Positions 1 through 8,517 of a stretch of DNA of 15,584 nt are shown piece by piece. A program made the translations under genes and the position numbers. Every line of letters starts with the position of its first letter. Position 1 is the first letter of the stretch. The stretch is from Bacillota bacterium (GTDB lineage Bacteria > Bacillota > Sulfobacillia > Sulfobacillales > Sulfobacillaceae): contig JAMDDZ010000064.1 of NCBI GenBank assembly GCA_023488565.1, positions 1 to 15,584 on the forward strand, in the 5' to 3' direction. The notes under the pieces were generated by a model that did not search any database, was not told where the DNA came from, and saw only the letters and a program-made list of their open reading frames with translations.

Positions 1-15
1 GAAGGAGAGGTCGTG

Positions 16-1209
16 ATGCGCAACAGCCCGCAAAAGTTCACGGTGAGCCAATTAGTGCAGGCTATCCGACAGTTGGTGGAAGGGGTTCCGGAATGGCAAC
101 ACTTGTGGGTGCAAGGAGAGCTGTCCGGGGTCAAACACCACTCGTCGGGGCATTGGTATTTTGTTATGAAGGACGATCAGGCGCAAATTCGCAGTGTGAT
201 GTTTCGACGTGATGCCTTGTCTTTAGACACTCCCTTGCGCGATGGAATGCAGGTTTTGGCGTTGGGCAGAGTTGGCGTCTTTGAGAGAGACGGGCAGACA
301 CAGCTTTATGTTACGCAAATTCACGATATTGGGGCTGGCAAAGCCCACTTAGCCCTAGAAGCATTGAAGCAAAAATTGGCTGCTGAAGGTCTGTTTTCTC
401 GCCCAAAACGTACCTTGCCGCTATTACCCAAGGCAGTAGGGGTAGTCACGTCACCCACCGGAGCTGCCCGCCGTGATATTGAAACAGTGATTGGCCGTCG
501 TTATCCAGGTATGGTGGTCCGATTGTATCCAGTTATGGTCCAAGGCAAAGAAGCGGCGGCAGCTCTGGTCGAGGCCTTATCGTCGGTGTCGACCGCAGAT
601 GTTGACGTGGTAATTGTGGGTCGAGGTGGTGGGTCTAAGGAAGATCTTATGGTGTTTAACGAGGAGGCAGTGGTGCGTGCGGTAGCTCTTTGCCCTGTCC
701 CGGTGATATCGGCAGTGGGTCATGAAATTGATACCACGCTGGTGGACTTGGCAGCCGATTTGCGTGCGGCCACGCCATCTGCCGCGGCGGAACTAGCAGT
801 GCCTGAATTGGTGCGATTGGTCCATTGGCAAAACGCTCTAATGTCACGCGCCCAACAGGCCATTTTAGGACGTCTCGATTCTGAGCGCAGGCGGTTGGCA
901 GGTTGGACGGCCCACGGCATTTTAACGCAGCCTGAAACCTTGTTGCGAGAGGCCAAATTACGGCTGGACCGTTTGCAGGAACGGGCGGACCGAGCTTGGG
1001 AGCGAAGGCTCAGGGAACAACGTCATCGTTGGGATCGTGCGCAAGCACAAATTCAAAGTCTTAATCCCGAGGCAATTTTAGACCGGGGTTATGCTTATGT
1101 CACCGATGGCCAGGGCAGCCTGGTGACTGCTGTCCAAATCATGCCTAATGAGTTCTACGAAATCCATTGGTATAATGGAAGTCACTGGGTGACCAGAGTG
1201 AATCGGTAG
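16..1209 (+). CDS. xseA: Exodeoxyribonuclease VII large subunit
   Basis: Large subunit of exonuclease VII, which degrades single-stranded DNA to short oligonucleotides together with several copies of XseB; cytoplasmic. The N-terminal ~100 residues form the OB-fold nucleic-acid-binding part. The catalytic domain follows, with GVVTSPTGAARRD (from residue 142), GRGGGSKEDL (from 202) and AVGHEIDTTL around His236, all family hallmarks. A charged, coiled-coil-like stretch and a C-terminal LDRGYAYV motif complete it. At 397 residues it is slightly shorter than the 448-456 of the Bacillus and E. coli proteins but looks whole. I chose ATG at 16 over GTG at 13 because GGAGAGG (4-10) then has a workable 5-base spacing. 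It is followed 11 bases later by xseB. The promoter is outside the window. Confidence 0.96.
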   Translation: MRNSPQKFTVSQLVQAIRQLVEGVPEWQHLWVQGELSGVKHHSSGHWYFVMKDDQAQIRSVMFRRDALSLDTPLRDGMQVLALGRVGVFERDGQTQLYVTQIHDIGAGKAHLALEALKQKLAAEGLFSRPKRTLPLLPKAVGVVTSPTGAARRDIETVIGRRYPGMVVRLYPVMVQGKEAAAALVEALSSVSTADVDVVIVGRGGGSKEDLMVFNEEAVVRAVALCPVPVISAVGHEIDTTLVDLAADLRAATPSAAAELAVPELVRLVHWQNALMSRAQQAILGRLDSERRRLAGWTAHGILTQPETLLREAKLRLDRLQERADRAWERRLREQRHRWDRAQAQIQSLNPEAILDRGYAYVTDGQGSLVTAVQIMPNEFYEIHWYNGSHWVTRVNR

Positions 1210-1220
1210 GGGGAAATGGA

Positions 1221-1451
1221 ATGCCTGTGGCACCGGAAACCAATGACAATGACCTATCCCAATATGAAGCTATCATCGAACGTATAGAAGAAATTGTGCG
1301 TCTTTTGGAAAGCGGTCGTTCTCCCTTGGCAGAAAGCTTGAAACTTTATGCGGAGGCTAAGTCCTTAAGCGAGAAAGCCAACCGATTGCTGGAGAGGGCT
1401 GAATCCAGCCTTGGTCTCTTTCCCACTGAACTAAAGACGGAGGATCTATAG
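1221..1451 (+). CDS. xseB: Exodeoxyribonuclease VII small subunit
   Basis: Small accessory subunit of exonuclease VII (76 residues, the normal size). It is predicted to be nearly all helix: a first helix from about residue 13 with the family-typical run IIERIEEIVRLLESG, then a second helix with LAESLKLYAEAKSL, ending in a short acidic tail. It packs along the helical region of XseA. The start ATG is 11 bases after the xseA stop and is preceded by a GGGGGA site. The last base of its TAG stop is the first base of the ispA GTG start, so the two genes are translationally coupled. Confidence 0.93.
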   Translation: MPVAPETNDNDLSQYEAIIERIEEIVRLLESGRSPLAESLKLYAEAKSLSEKANRLLERAESSLGLFPTELKTEDL

Positions 1452-2335
1452 TGGACGTCGGCTCTTGGCTAATAGAGACTCGCACTCTAATTGATCGATG
1501 GATCCAAGAAGATTTTCCTCCGAACGCCTCTACTGGGGGCACTGTGGAAGAGGTGATGAGATATTCGTTGCTGGCGGGTGGCAAGAGGCTGCGGCCACAG
1601 TTAGTGTTGGCAAGTGCTGCATATCTCGGTCATGTGGTCGAAGAATTTAAGGAAATGGCTCTGGCAGTGGAGTATCTGCACACGTATTCCCTGATTCATG
1701 ATGATTTGCCGGCGATGGACAATGACGACTGGCGTCGCGGTAGTCCTACTGCGCATAAGCAATTTGGGGAAGCCATGGCAATTCTGGCAGGAGATGCGCT
1801 GTTAACCGAGGCCTTTGTCAAGATGGCGGGCCCTGGGCTGGCTGCTCGTTTTGAGCCATCCCGCTTAGTAGCGGCGATAGGAAACTTTTCTCATGCGGTG
1901 GGGCGCCAGGGACTCATTCAAGGTCAAGTCAAAGATTTGGCGGGCGAAGGACAAACCTTGCAACTGCAACAGTTGGCAGAGATCCATCACAAGAAAACAG
2001 GAGCTTTGATTATTGCCTGTGTACAGATGCCAGCCATGGTTGTGGGCGATTTTGTGTCTGAGGCCAGATTAATAGAGTATGGCAGCCATTTTGGTTTGGC
2101 CTTTCAAATTGTGGATGATATTTTGAATGAAACCGGTGACGCGGCCATGATGGGTAAGTCCACCGGTACCGACAGAGCTTTGGGCAAGGCGACCTATCCT
2201 GCACTTTTGGGAATGGACGAATCCAGGCGTTTGGCGGATTATCATCGTATTCAAGCAAAGACCGCACTGGGATGGGAACCGAGAGCGGAACTTTTACAAG
2301 GGTTAATTGATTTTGCGGTCGACCGCCAGTGGTAG
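1451..2335 (+). CDS. ispA: Polyprenyl (farnesyl) diphosphate synthase
   Basis: Condenses isopentenyl diphosphate with allylic diphosphates to make farnesyl (possibly geranyl or geranylgeranyl) diphosphate, the precursor of undecaprenyl phosphate, quinones and other isoprenoids. The first Asp-rich motif HDDLPAMDNDD starts at residue 83 and the second, QIVDDILNETGD, at 219; both bind Mg-diphosphate. HTYSLI just before the first motif is the bacterial type II FPP synthase pattern, which favours a C15 product. GGKRLRP near residue 43 binds isopentenyl diphosphate. Length 294 is typical. The start is GTG at 1451, overlapping the xseB stop by one base, with GGAGG at 1439-1443. Dxs, which feeds the same pathway, follows directly. 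Confidence 0.95.
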   Translation: MDVGSWLIETRTLIDRWIQEDFPPNASTGGTVEEVMRYSLLAGGKRLRPQLVLASAAYLGHVVEEFKEMALAVEYLHTYSLIHDDLPAMDNDDWRRGSPTAHKQFGEAMAILAGDALLTEAFVKMAGPGLAARFEPSRLVAAIGNFSHAVGRQGLIQGQVKDLAGEGQTLQLQQLAEIHHKKTGALIIACVQMPAMVVGDFVSEARLIEYGSHFGLAFQIVDDILNETGDAAMMGKSTGTDRALGKATYPALLGMDESRRLADYHRIQAKTALGWEPRAELLQGLIDFAVDRQW

Positions 2336-2360
2336 AGGGTTGCCAAAAGGAGGGATGAAC

Positions 2361-4250
2361 GTGTTGCTGGAAGCGATACAGTCACCAAAAGACTTGCGAA
2401 CGATGAGCATTACTCAGCTGCAGAGACTGGCCAGCGAGTTGCGTCAGTCAATCATTGAAACCACGGCACGTACTGGCGGCCATATTGGAGCCAGTCTGGG
2501 AACGGTCGAGCTCACCTTGGCCTTACATCGGGTCTATGATACACCACACGACAAGTTGTTATGGGACATCGGACATCAAGCGTATGCTCATAAACTGATC
2601 ACCGGGAGACTGGAGAATTTTGGTACCTTGCGACAGTTGGGAGGTATTTCAGGATTTTTGAAACGACGCGAAAGTGAATATGATGTGTGGGAAGCAGGGC
2701 ATGCTTCGACATCACTTTCGGCTGGGCTGGGACTGGCCAAGGCGCGAGATTTGATGCACGCGAACTATCGGGTGGTGGCCGTCATTGGTGATGGGGCTCT
2801 TACTGCAGGTATGGCCTGGGAGGCACTAAACCAGATTGGGCATTTAAAGACTCCGATGGTGGTAGTGGTCAATGACAATTCTATGTCAATTGCACCCAAT
2901 GTTGGAGCATTTTCTCGATATTTGACGGACTTGAGGTCGGCTCCGGCGTATTCCCGGTTAAAGCAAGAAGTGGAAGGATTATTAGAGGGCATTCCGGTAT
3001 TCGGGACCCAAATTAAGCGAACGGTGGAACGGGTCAAAGATTTAGTTCATTATGCGATGTTGGCCGGCAACGTATTTGAAGAGTTGGGATTTCGCTATTT
3101 TGGCCCATTGGACGGGCACAGTTTGGATGCGCTGATCCCGGTTCTCAGTAACGCGCGGGACGTCAATGAGCCAGTCATTGTTCATGTCATTACTCAAAAA
3201 GGGAAGGGATATCGGCCGGCTGAGGAACACCCCGGAGAATTTCATGGTCCGGGACCGTTTGAGGTCGCCAGTGGCCGGTTTATTAACAAGACTGAGCCGC
3301 CTTCTTATAGCCAAGTCTGCAGTCAGACCCTTATTGAGATTGGGAAGACTGATCCCACTGTGGTGGCGATTACCGCGGCCATGCCTGACGGAACCAAATT
3401 GGACAAATTTGGTTCCGTGTTTCCCGATCGGTTTTTTGATGTGGGGATTGCAGAACAACATGCGGCAACTTTTGCTGCCGGGCTGGCCTTAGCGGGAATG
3501 AAACCGGTGTTTGCGGTTTACAGCACGTTTATCCAAAGGGCATATGATCAAGTTATACATGATGTTTGCCATCAGGATCTCCCCGTGGTCTTTGCTATTG
3601 ACCGTGCCGGATTGGTAGGCGCGGACGGAGCAACTCATCAAGGCATTTTTGATGTCAGTTTTCTCCGTACGGTACCGAATATCGAAATTGCCATGGGCAA
3701 AGACGAGGGCGAATTGCGCAGTTTGTTATCAGAAGCGTTGCATCGGCCGCATCCTGTGGCTGTCCGCTATCCCAGAGGTTCCGGCCAAGGTGTTGATCTT
3801 TCTGGGCCCATTCCTCCAATTGCGTGGGGAGAGGCAGAGTGGGCATTTCATGGTGAGGACTTGACGTTAGTAGCTTTTGGCCCGATATTTTACACTGCAG
3901 CTACGGTAAGAGAATTGTTGCAAGCTCAAGGGTTTTCGGTGGGTCTCGTCAACGCCCGATTCGTAAAACCGCTGGACACGGCGACTTTACGCGAGGTGGC
4001 CGCGACTTGCAAAGCTATTATGACAATTGAAGAACACGTGGTTTCGGGGGGATTTGGCAGTGCCGTCGCAGAATGGGCGCACCGGGACGGCATTGAGATG
4101 CCGATTCGCATTGAGGGACTGCCAGACGAGTTTATCGACCACGGACCCGTCAATTACTACCTAAATCTCTATGAATTAGACGCAGAGGGGCTGGCACGCA
4201 AAGCACAGCGATGGCTTGACAGTCTCAACATTGTTCACGCGGGTCCATGA
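2361..4250 (+). CDS. dxs: 1-Deoxy-D-xylulose-5-phosphate synthase
   Basis: Thiamine-diphosphate enzyme that joins pyruvate and glyceraldehyde-3-phosphate, the first step of the MEP isoprenoid pathway. Seen in order: GHQAYAHKLITGR (His72, substrate binding), the ThDP/Mg motif GDGALTAG (from residue 143) with its distal NDN, DVGIAEQHAATF with catalytic Glu365, and the transketolase pyrimidine-domain motif GLVGADGATHQG. The C-terminal transketolase domain is complete. Several in-frame starts exist. GTG at 2361 sits 7 bases after AAGGAGG (2347-2353) and gives the usual N-terminus (VLLEAIQSPKDL) and a 629-residue protein, whereas ATG 2355 would touch the Shine-Dalgarno site and ATG 2307 would extend into ispA. 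Its stop overlaps the tlyA start. Confidence 0.96.
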   Translation: MLLEAIQSPKDLRTMSITQLQRLASELRQSIIETTARTGGHIGASLGTVELTLALHRVYDTPHDKLLWDIGHQAYAHKLITGRLENFGTLRQLGGISGFLKRRESEYDVWEAGHASTSLSAGLGLAKARDLMHANYRVVAVIGDGALTAGMAWEALNQIGHLKTPMVVVVNDNSMSIAPNVGAFSRYLTDLRSAPAYSRLKQEVEGLLEGIPVFGTQIKRTVERVKDLVHYAMLAGNVFEELGFRYFGPLDGHSLDALIPVLSNARDVNEPVIVHVITQKGKGYRPAEEHPGEFHGPGPFEVASGRFINKTEPPSYSQVCSQTLIEIGKTDPTVVAITAAMPDGTKLDKFGSVFPDRFFDVGIAEQHAATFAAGLALAGMKPVFAVYSTFIQRAYDQVIHDVCHQDLPVVFAIDRAGLVGADGATHQGIFDVSFLRTVPNIEIAMGKDEGELRSLLSEALHRPHPVAVRYPRGSGQGVDLSGPIPPIAWGEAEWAFHGEDLTLVAFGPIFYTAATVRELLQAQGFSVGLVNARFVKPLDTATLREVAATCKAIMTIEEHVVSGGFGSAVAEWAHRDGIEMPIRIEGLPDEFIDHGPVNYYLNLYELDAEGLARKAQRWLDSLNIVHAGP

Positions 4251-5056
4251 CAGGACCGAAATTTCGCTTGGATCGGCGGTTAGTTGAACTAGGTTTGGTG
4301 GAGTCTCGTAACAAGGCACAAGGGTTGCTTTTAGCGGGAAAAATTCAGGTGAACGGGCGCGTGCAAACCAAGGCAGGATTTTTGGTCAGCGATACCGATA
4401 AGATTACGGTTGTAGGTCCACGAATGCCCTTTGTCAGCCGTGGAGGCTTTAAGTTGCAGGCAGCGTTAAATAGATTCGGTATTCATCCCGAAGGTTGGAA
4501 CGTGGTAGATGTGGGCGCATCGACTGGCGGCTTCACCGACTGCTGGCTTCAGTACGGGGCGTCCCAAGTGTACGCCGTAGACGTGGGGTATGGGCAACTG
4601 GCCTGGAAGCTGCGTAGTGACCCGAGGGTTATTGTCCGAGAACGACTTAATGCCCGGTGGCTGACACTGGAACAATTAGGCCGACATCATGTTTTGGATG
4701 GGGCTTCGATTGATGCCTCGTTTATTGGGGCTGCGCTCTTGTTAGGGCCGTTGACTTCCATGATTTGCGACTTGGGAACGGTGATAGTGCTGGTGAAACC
4801 TCAGTTTGAGGCGGGGCCTGAGAACCTTGGCAAACATGGCGTGGTGCGCGATCCAGAAATTCATCGGATGGTATTGGCAAGGTTTTTGCAATCGACCCAG
4901 AATTTGGGATATGCTGTTCGAGGACTGATGCCCTCACCGATAAGGGGGCCTGAGGGGAATATTGAATTTCTGGCATATTTGTCGCTGGCTGGAGTACCGC
5001 AGGATATTATGATTGATGCGGTGGTTGAGGAGGCCTGGCAGGAGGAGTGGGAGTGA
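4247..5056 (+). CDS. tlyA: TlyA family rRNA 2'-O-methyltransferase / hemolysin
   Basis: S4 RNA-binding domain (residues ~5-60, LDRRLVELGLVESRNKAQ...) fused to an FtsJ-type SAM methyltransferase, the layout of TlyA/YqxC, which methylates ribose in 16S/23S rRNA in mycobacteria; some homologues are called hemolysins. The SAM motif DVGASTGG starts at residue 88. The K-D-K-E catalytic set of FtsJ enzymes is visible as Lys69 (SRGGFK), Asp156 (IDASFI), Lys184 (VKPQFEAG) and Glu240 (NIEFLAYL). KHGVVRDPEIH is also family-typical. At 269 residues it is full length. The ATG start overlaps the dxs stop (ATGA), suggesting coupled translation. The actual rRNA target here is unknown. Confidence 0.93.
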   Translation: MTGPKFRLDRRLVELGLVESRNKAQGLLLAGKIQVNGRVQTKAGFLVSDTDKITVVGPRMPFVSRGGFKLQAALNRFGIHPEGWNVVDVGASTGGFTDCWLQYGASQVYAVDVGYGQLAWKLRSDPRVIVRERLNARWLTLEQLGRHHVLDGASIDASFIGAALLLGPLTSMICDLGTVIVLVKPQFEAGPENLGKHGVVRDPEIHRMVLARFLQSTQNLGYAVRGLMPSPIRGPEGNIEFLAYLSLAGVPQDIMIDAVVEEAWQEEWE

Positions 5057-5907
5057 AGCAGGCATTGGTGTGGCCGAATCCGGAAAAAGACCAGGTGCGG
5101 GGGATAATTGGTCAAATGGCCCGATGGTTTAGCCAGCATCGGGTCATGATGCGAATCCCCAAGGATTTGGCTGACACCTTAGGTTTCTCCGAATATGCGC
5201 TGGACACCCAGGATTTGACGGCCGAAAGCATTGACTGGATTGTAGTATTGGGCGGAGATGGCACATTGTTGAGAGCCGCCAAGGATTTAGCTTTTTTGGA
5301 ACGCCCGATTCTCGGTGTCAATTTGGGTCATTTGGGGTTTTTAACTGAGGTTGAGGTGCCGGATTTGCTTTTGGCCTTGTCTTCATTGCTTCAAGGAGAA
5401 TACACCATGGATGAGCGTCATTTACTCTCAGCCAGTGTGTTGCGCGATGGGCAGCAATTAGCCCGATTTGACGCTATGAACGACGTGGTCGTGGCCAAGG
5501 GACCTTTTGCTCGGCTGATAAACCTGGAAACTTTTGTTGATGACGCCTATGTGACTACCTACCCCGCTGATGGGCTGATTGTTGCCACTCCCACCGGATC
5601 GACGGCGTATTCATTATCGGCTGGAGGCCCGATTTTGGCGCCCGATTTAAGCAATATGGTCATTACCCCCATCTGTCCCCATTCATTCTTTGACCGGTCC
5701 ATCGTAATTGACGGCAGCCATCAAATTAAAATTCGAATTCGAACCATCCATCGTGATACATTGGTTACAATTGATGGACAAGAAGGACACCCATTGGAGG
5801 ACGGGGACGAAGTTGTGGTGGAAACCAGTCCCATTACAATTCGGCTGATACGGCGCCCGGGTTGGAGCTTCTTTCATGTATTGCGCGGCTGGAGGAAAGG
5901 ACATTAG
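5053..5907 (+). CDS. nadK: NAD kinase
   Basis: Phosphorylates NAD+ to NADP+ with ATP or polyphosphate; cytoplasmic. The GGDGTLLRAA motif (from residue 67, catalytic Asp69) and the later NDVVV motif (Asn143-Asp144) plus TPTGSTAYSLSAGGPI are diagnostic. The predicted 284 residues match the family. GTG at 5053 is preferred over GTG at 5047, which lies inside the Shine-Dalgarno site (GGAGG, 5041-5045). With the 5053 start the gene overlaps the tlyA stop by four bases (GTGA). NADP+ supply fits the neighbouring MEP-pathway genes, but the main reason for the position is the conserved gene order of this cluster. Confidence 0.95.
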   Translation: MKQALVWPNPEKDQVRGIIGQMARWFSQHRVMMRIPKDLADTLGFSEYALDTQDLTAESIDWIVVLGGDGTLLRAAKDLAFLERPILGVNLGHLGFLTEVEVPDLLLALSSLLQGEYTMDERHLLSASVLRDGQQLARFDAMNDVVVAKGPFARLINLETFVDDAYVTTYPADGLIVATPTGSTAYSLSAGGPILAPDLSNMVITPICPHSFFDRSIVIDGSHQIKIRIRTIHRDTLVTIDGQEGHPLEDGDEVVVETSPITIRLIRRPGWSFFHVLRGWRKGH

Positions 5908-5908
5908 A

Positions 5909-6364
5909 ATGCATCAGGACAAGCGGTCTCGACAGGCATTGATTCAAGAGATTATTCGAGCCCATGCCGTAGAGACACAAGAGGAGTTGTCAGAGTTGCT
6001 ATCGTTAAGGGGAATGCCGACGACGCAAGCAACAATTTCCCGCGATATCAAGGAACTCGGTTTGTTGAAAGTGCCTTACGAGGATCGTCATCGCTATGCA
6101 TTGCCCGACTATTCGGCTTTAGCGGGTTCCCGAGATCGTTTAACCCGGCTGCTGCGGGAGGTGCTGGTAAGTTATGTCGTGAGTGAAAACTTGGTTGTGG
6201 TGAAGACCTTGCCAGCCGGAGCCAACGTGGTATCTGAAGCCATTGATGGATTAGACTGGCCTGAGGTGGCAGGAACACTGGCCGGGGAAAACACCGTGCT
6301 GGTGGTGGCGCGCAGCACCCAGGACGCACCGGTTTTAGCCCAACGTTTGGAGGACTTGCGGTAG
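5909..6364 (+). CDS. argR: ArgR/AhrC family transcriptional regulator
   Basis: Arginine repressor family, 151 residues. The N-terminal winged helix carries TQEELSELL and TTQATISRDIKELGLLKVP (DNA recognition). The C-terminal hexamerisation and ligand domain has NLVVVKTLPAGANVV and DWPEVAGTLAGENTVLVVAR. In E. coli ArgR and B. subtilis AhrC the arginine-contacting segment reads GDDT; here it is GENT (Glu127-Asn128), so arginine sensing may be altered. ATG 5909 is one base after the nadK stop, with GGAGGAAAGG (5891-5900) upstream, and gives the normal family length. An upstream in-frame ATG at 5876 lies within nadK and would bypass this site. In related genomes the gene occupies the same slot before recN. 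Confidence 0.92.
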   Translation: MHQDKRSRQALIQEIIRAHAVETQEELSELLSLRGMPTTQATISRDIKELGLLKVPYEDRHRYALPDYSALAGSRDRLTRLLREVLVSYVVSENLVVVKTLPAGANVVSEAIDGLDWPEVAGTLAGENTVLVVARSTQDAPVLAQRLEDLR

Positions 6365-6426
6365 CGGGGATAAGGCATTGGGGATCCGGTTGTGTGGACA
6401 AATGCCATCCTGAGAAAGGCGGGACT

Positions 6427-8082
6427 ATGATTAAGGAACTGACGGTGGAGAATCTTGGGCTAATCCGCAGCGCAACGGTTGAATTTGGCCCGGGATTTAA
6501 CACCATCACCGGAGAGTCTGGTGCAGGGAAATCCTTGTTGCTAAACGCCATCGGGTTTGTGTTCGGGGGGCGGATTTCGGATCCGGCAGGGCCATTTGAC
6601 GATTTTGTGCGAGTGCGGACTTCGTTCGGAGTGGAAATGGGCCATCCTTTATGGCTGTTGCTGGAAGGCTATGGTATTGAGCCTGATGAGTGGTTAATCC
6701 TGCAGCGTGAACTGGGTCGGGATGGACGCAGCGTGTACCGGATACAGGGGCAAATCGTCCCCGCGCAAGCCGTGCGTCGGGTCGCGTTGCACTTAGTGGA
6801 GATTACCGCTCAACATCAATCACTCAAAGTAGCAGATCCTGACATCCTCTTGTCTTGGTTTGACCGCATTGGAAATTTAGAACAGCTAGCCCAAGAGGTA
6901 GCCCAAGCCTATCGCGAGTGGCGGAACGCAGAGGACACATTGGCAACCATTCAACGAAATGCCGGGAATTCCGAGGAATGGGACAGATTGCGCGCATTGG
7001 TAGACGAGATAGGCGGTGCACAAATCCAACCCCATGAAGATGAGAGTTTAAACGAGGAACTGGGAAGGCTACGGCAGGGCCAGCGCTTAGTAGAAGGATA
7101 TCAAACGATTGACCGCTACCTCAATCAAGACGACACTGGCGTTATCCCCGGGATTGCTCATGTTATGCGGACGTTGGATGGTTTAATGCGAATGGACCCG
7201 CAATTGGAATCCTCGTCCCAGATGTTGGATCAAGTATCTGTTTTGCTCAGCGAAGTCCAATGGTCCCTCAGTGAATGGTATCAAAACTTAAATTTGGACC
7301 CAGCACATCTCGAAAAAATTGAACATCGGGCAGATCTCCTGGCCCGAATTAAAAGAAAATACGGACCACAGCTTAGTGATGTGCTGGAATTGTATAATGC
7401 TTCCGCCAAACGTTTAGCTGAAGTGGACAATATAAGCTGGGAGCTCAATCAATGGACGCAAATTGTGGAGGTACGATCCCAAGAATATCGGCAGTTAGCC
7501 CAGCAGTTGTCGCTTCAACGGCAAACCTTGGGCAAATCCGTGGGCAGTGAAGTGGAACAACTTTTAAGCCAGATGGAGATGCTGGGTGCGGTAGTCAATT
7601 TTGTGGTATCACCGGCATCGCCACGGGCAACCGGATTGGATATGGTTGAGTGCCAGTTTGCCGCAAATCCCGGCCAAGAGCCGCGGCCTTTGGCAAAAGT
7701 GGCGTCGGGCGGGGAGTTGTCCCGTGTAGCGCTGGCTATGGCGGTAGTGGAAGGCCGAGCCAGTACAGCAACGCTGGTGCTAGACGAATTGGACACAGGC
7801 CTTGGTGGTATCAGTGCGCAACGAGTGGGACAATTGCTGTCACGGCTAGGGCATACACGGCAAGTGGTTGCGGTGAGCCATCAACCGACGGTAGCGGCTC
7901 GTGCCAAAACACATATCAAAGTCTTCAAGGTGGTCAAGAACGCGATGGCAGAATCCTGTGTGACAAGTTTGGATAGAGCACGGCGGCCTGAGGAAGTAGC
8001 TCGCATGCTCAGCGGGGACCCAGACTCAGTTGCGTTGGAACATGCACGACAGTTGCTGGCGCAGGAGGTCGAGGGTGCATAG
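6427..8082 (+). CDS. recN: DNA repair protein RecN
   Basis: SMC-like ATPase that gathers and tethers broken DNA ends early in recombinational repair. The N-terminal half carries the Walker A motif GESGAGKS (residues 29-36; the commoner form is GETGAGKS). A long central helical/coiled-coil region spans ~150-400. The ABC signature SGGELSR (427-433), a Walker B ending in LVLDELDTGLGG (Asp453-Glu454) and the SHQP switch His follow. At 551 residues it is slightly short but complete. ATG 6427 gives the canonical N-terminus MIKELTVENLGLI and follows GAAAGGCGG; a longer in-frame start at 6394 adds residues unlike RecN. Its end overlaps the next gene by eight bases. Confidence 0.95.
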   Translation: MIKELTVENLGLIRSATVEFGPGFNTITGESGAGKSLLLNAIGFVFGGRISDPAGPFDDFVRVRTSFGVEMGHPLWLLLEGYGIEPDEWLILQRELGRDGRSVYRIQGQIVPAQAVRRVALHLVEITAQHQSLKVADPDILLSWFDRIGNLEQLAQEVAQAYREWRNAEDTLATIQRNAGNSEEWDRLRALVDEIGGAQIQPHEDESLNEELGRLRQGQRLVEGYQTIDRYLNQDDTGVIPGIAHVMRTLDGLMRMDPQLESSSQMLDQVSVLLSEVQWSLSEWYQNLNLDPAHLEKIEHRADLLARIKRKYGPQLSDVLELYNASAKRLAEVDNISWELNQWTQIVEVRSQEYRQLAQQLSLQRQTLGKSVGSEVEQLLSQMEMLGAVVNFVVSPASPRATGLDMVECQFAANPGQEPRPLAKVASGGELSRVALAMAVVEGRASTATLVLDELDTGLGGISAQRVGQLLSRLGHTRQVVAVSHQPTVAARAKTHIKVFKVVKNAMAESCVTSLDRARRPEEVARMLSGDPDSVALEHARQLLAQEVEGA

Positions 8083-8506
8083 CGGATTGTCGCGATTATT
8101 AAATGATTCGAATCGGGTGCTTATTACTGCGGTTTTAGCAGTGGCCAGCGCCCAACTGCTGAAGTTTGTGATTTATGCGTGGTACAAAAAACGTCCTCGA
8201 TTAGAACGATTAATCGGATCCGGAGGTATGCCATCCTCCCATTCCGCTATGGTCTCGGCGTTATCCACTGCCATGGGATTTCAAACTGGGTGGCAATCCC
8301 CGTTGTTCGCGGTAAGTTGCGTGTTGGGATTTATCGTGCTGTATGACGCGATAGGGGTGCGGCGCACTGTCGGTCTGCAGTCAAAATATCTTAACCGAAT
8401 GAGTGATAGCGACGAATTTCCGGAGTTTGTCGGACACACCCCGGTAGAGGTACTAATGGGCGCTCTGTGGGGTGTCTTTATAGGGATACTTCTCTACCGC
8501 ATATAA
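8075..8506 (+). CDS. Divergent PAP2 (DUF212/YuiD) membrane phosphatase-like protein
   Basis: A 143-residue integral membrane protein with about four predicted spans: residues ~15-34, ~58-75, ~80-98 and ~122-140. It belongs to the divergent PAP2 family (B. subtilis YuiD). Three active-site-like blocks can be seen: KKRP, GMPSSHS (the PSGH block of PAP2 enzymes) and GHTPVEVLMG, which lines up with the usual HWPSDVLAG. The catalytic His/acid pair is thus kept with Glu for Asp, while the classical SR of block three is replaced by a YDAIGVRR segment. Its substrate is unproven; lipid or isoprenyl phosphates are plausible. GTG 8075 is 6 bases after AGGAGG (8063-8068) and overlaps recN by eight bases. 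The glycosyltransferase follows 11 bases later. Confidence 0.85.
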   Translation: MHSGLSRLLNDSNRVLITAVLAVASAQLLKFVIYAWYKKRPRLERLIGSGGMPSSHSAMVSALSTAMGFQTGWQSPLFAVSCVLGFIVLYDAIGVRRTVGLQSKYLNRMSDSDEFPEFVGHTPVEVLMGALWGVFIGILLYRI

Positions 8507-8517
8507 AAGAGGATGCG

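Noticed and set aside
6048..6551. A 167-codon open frame on the - strand under argR/recN
   Set aside because: Both + strand genes here are unmistakable; the antisense product is proline-rich and low in complexity, as expected of a shadow frame.
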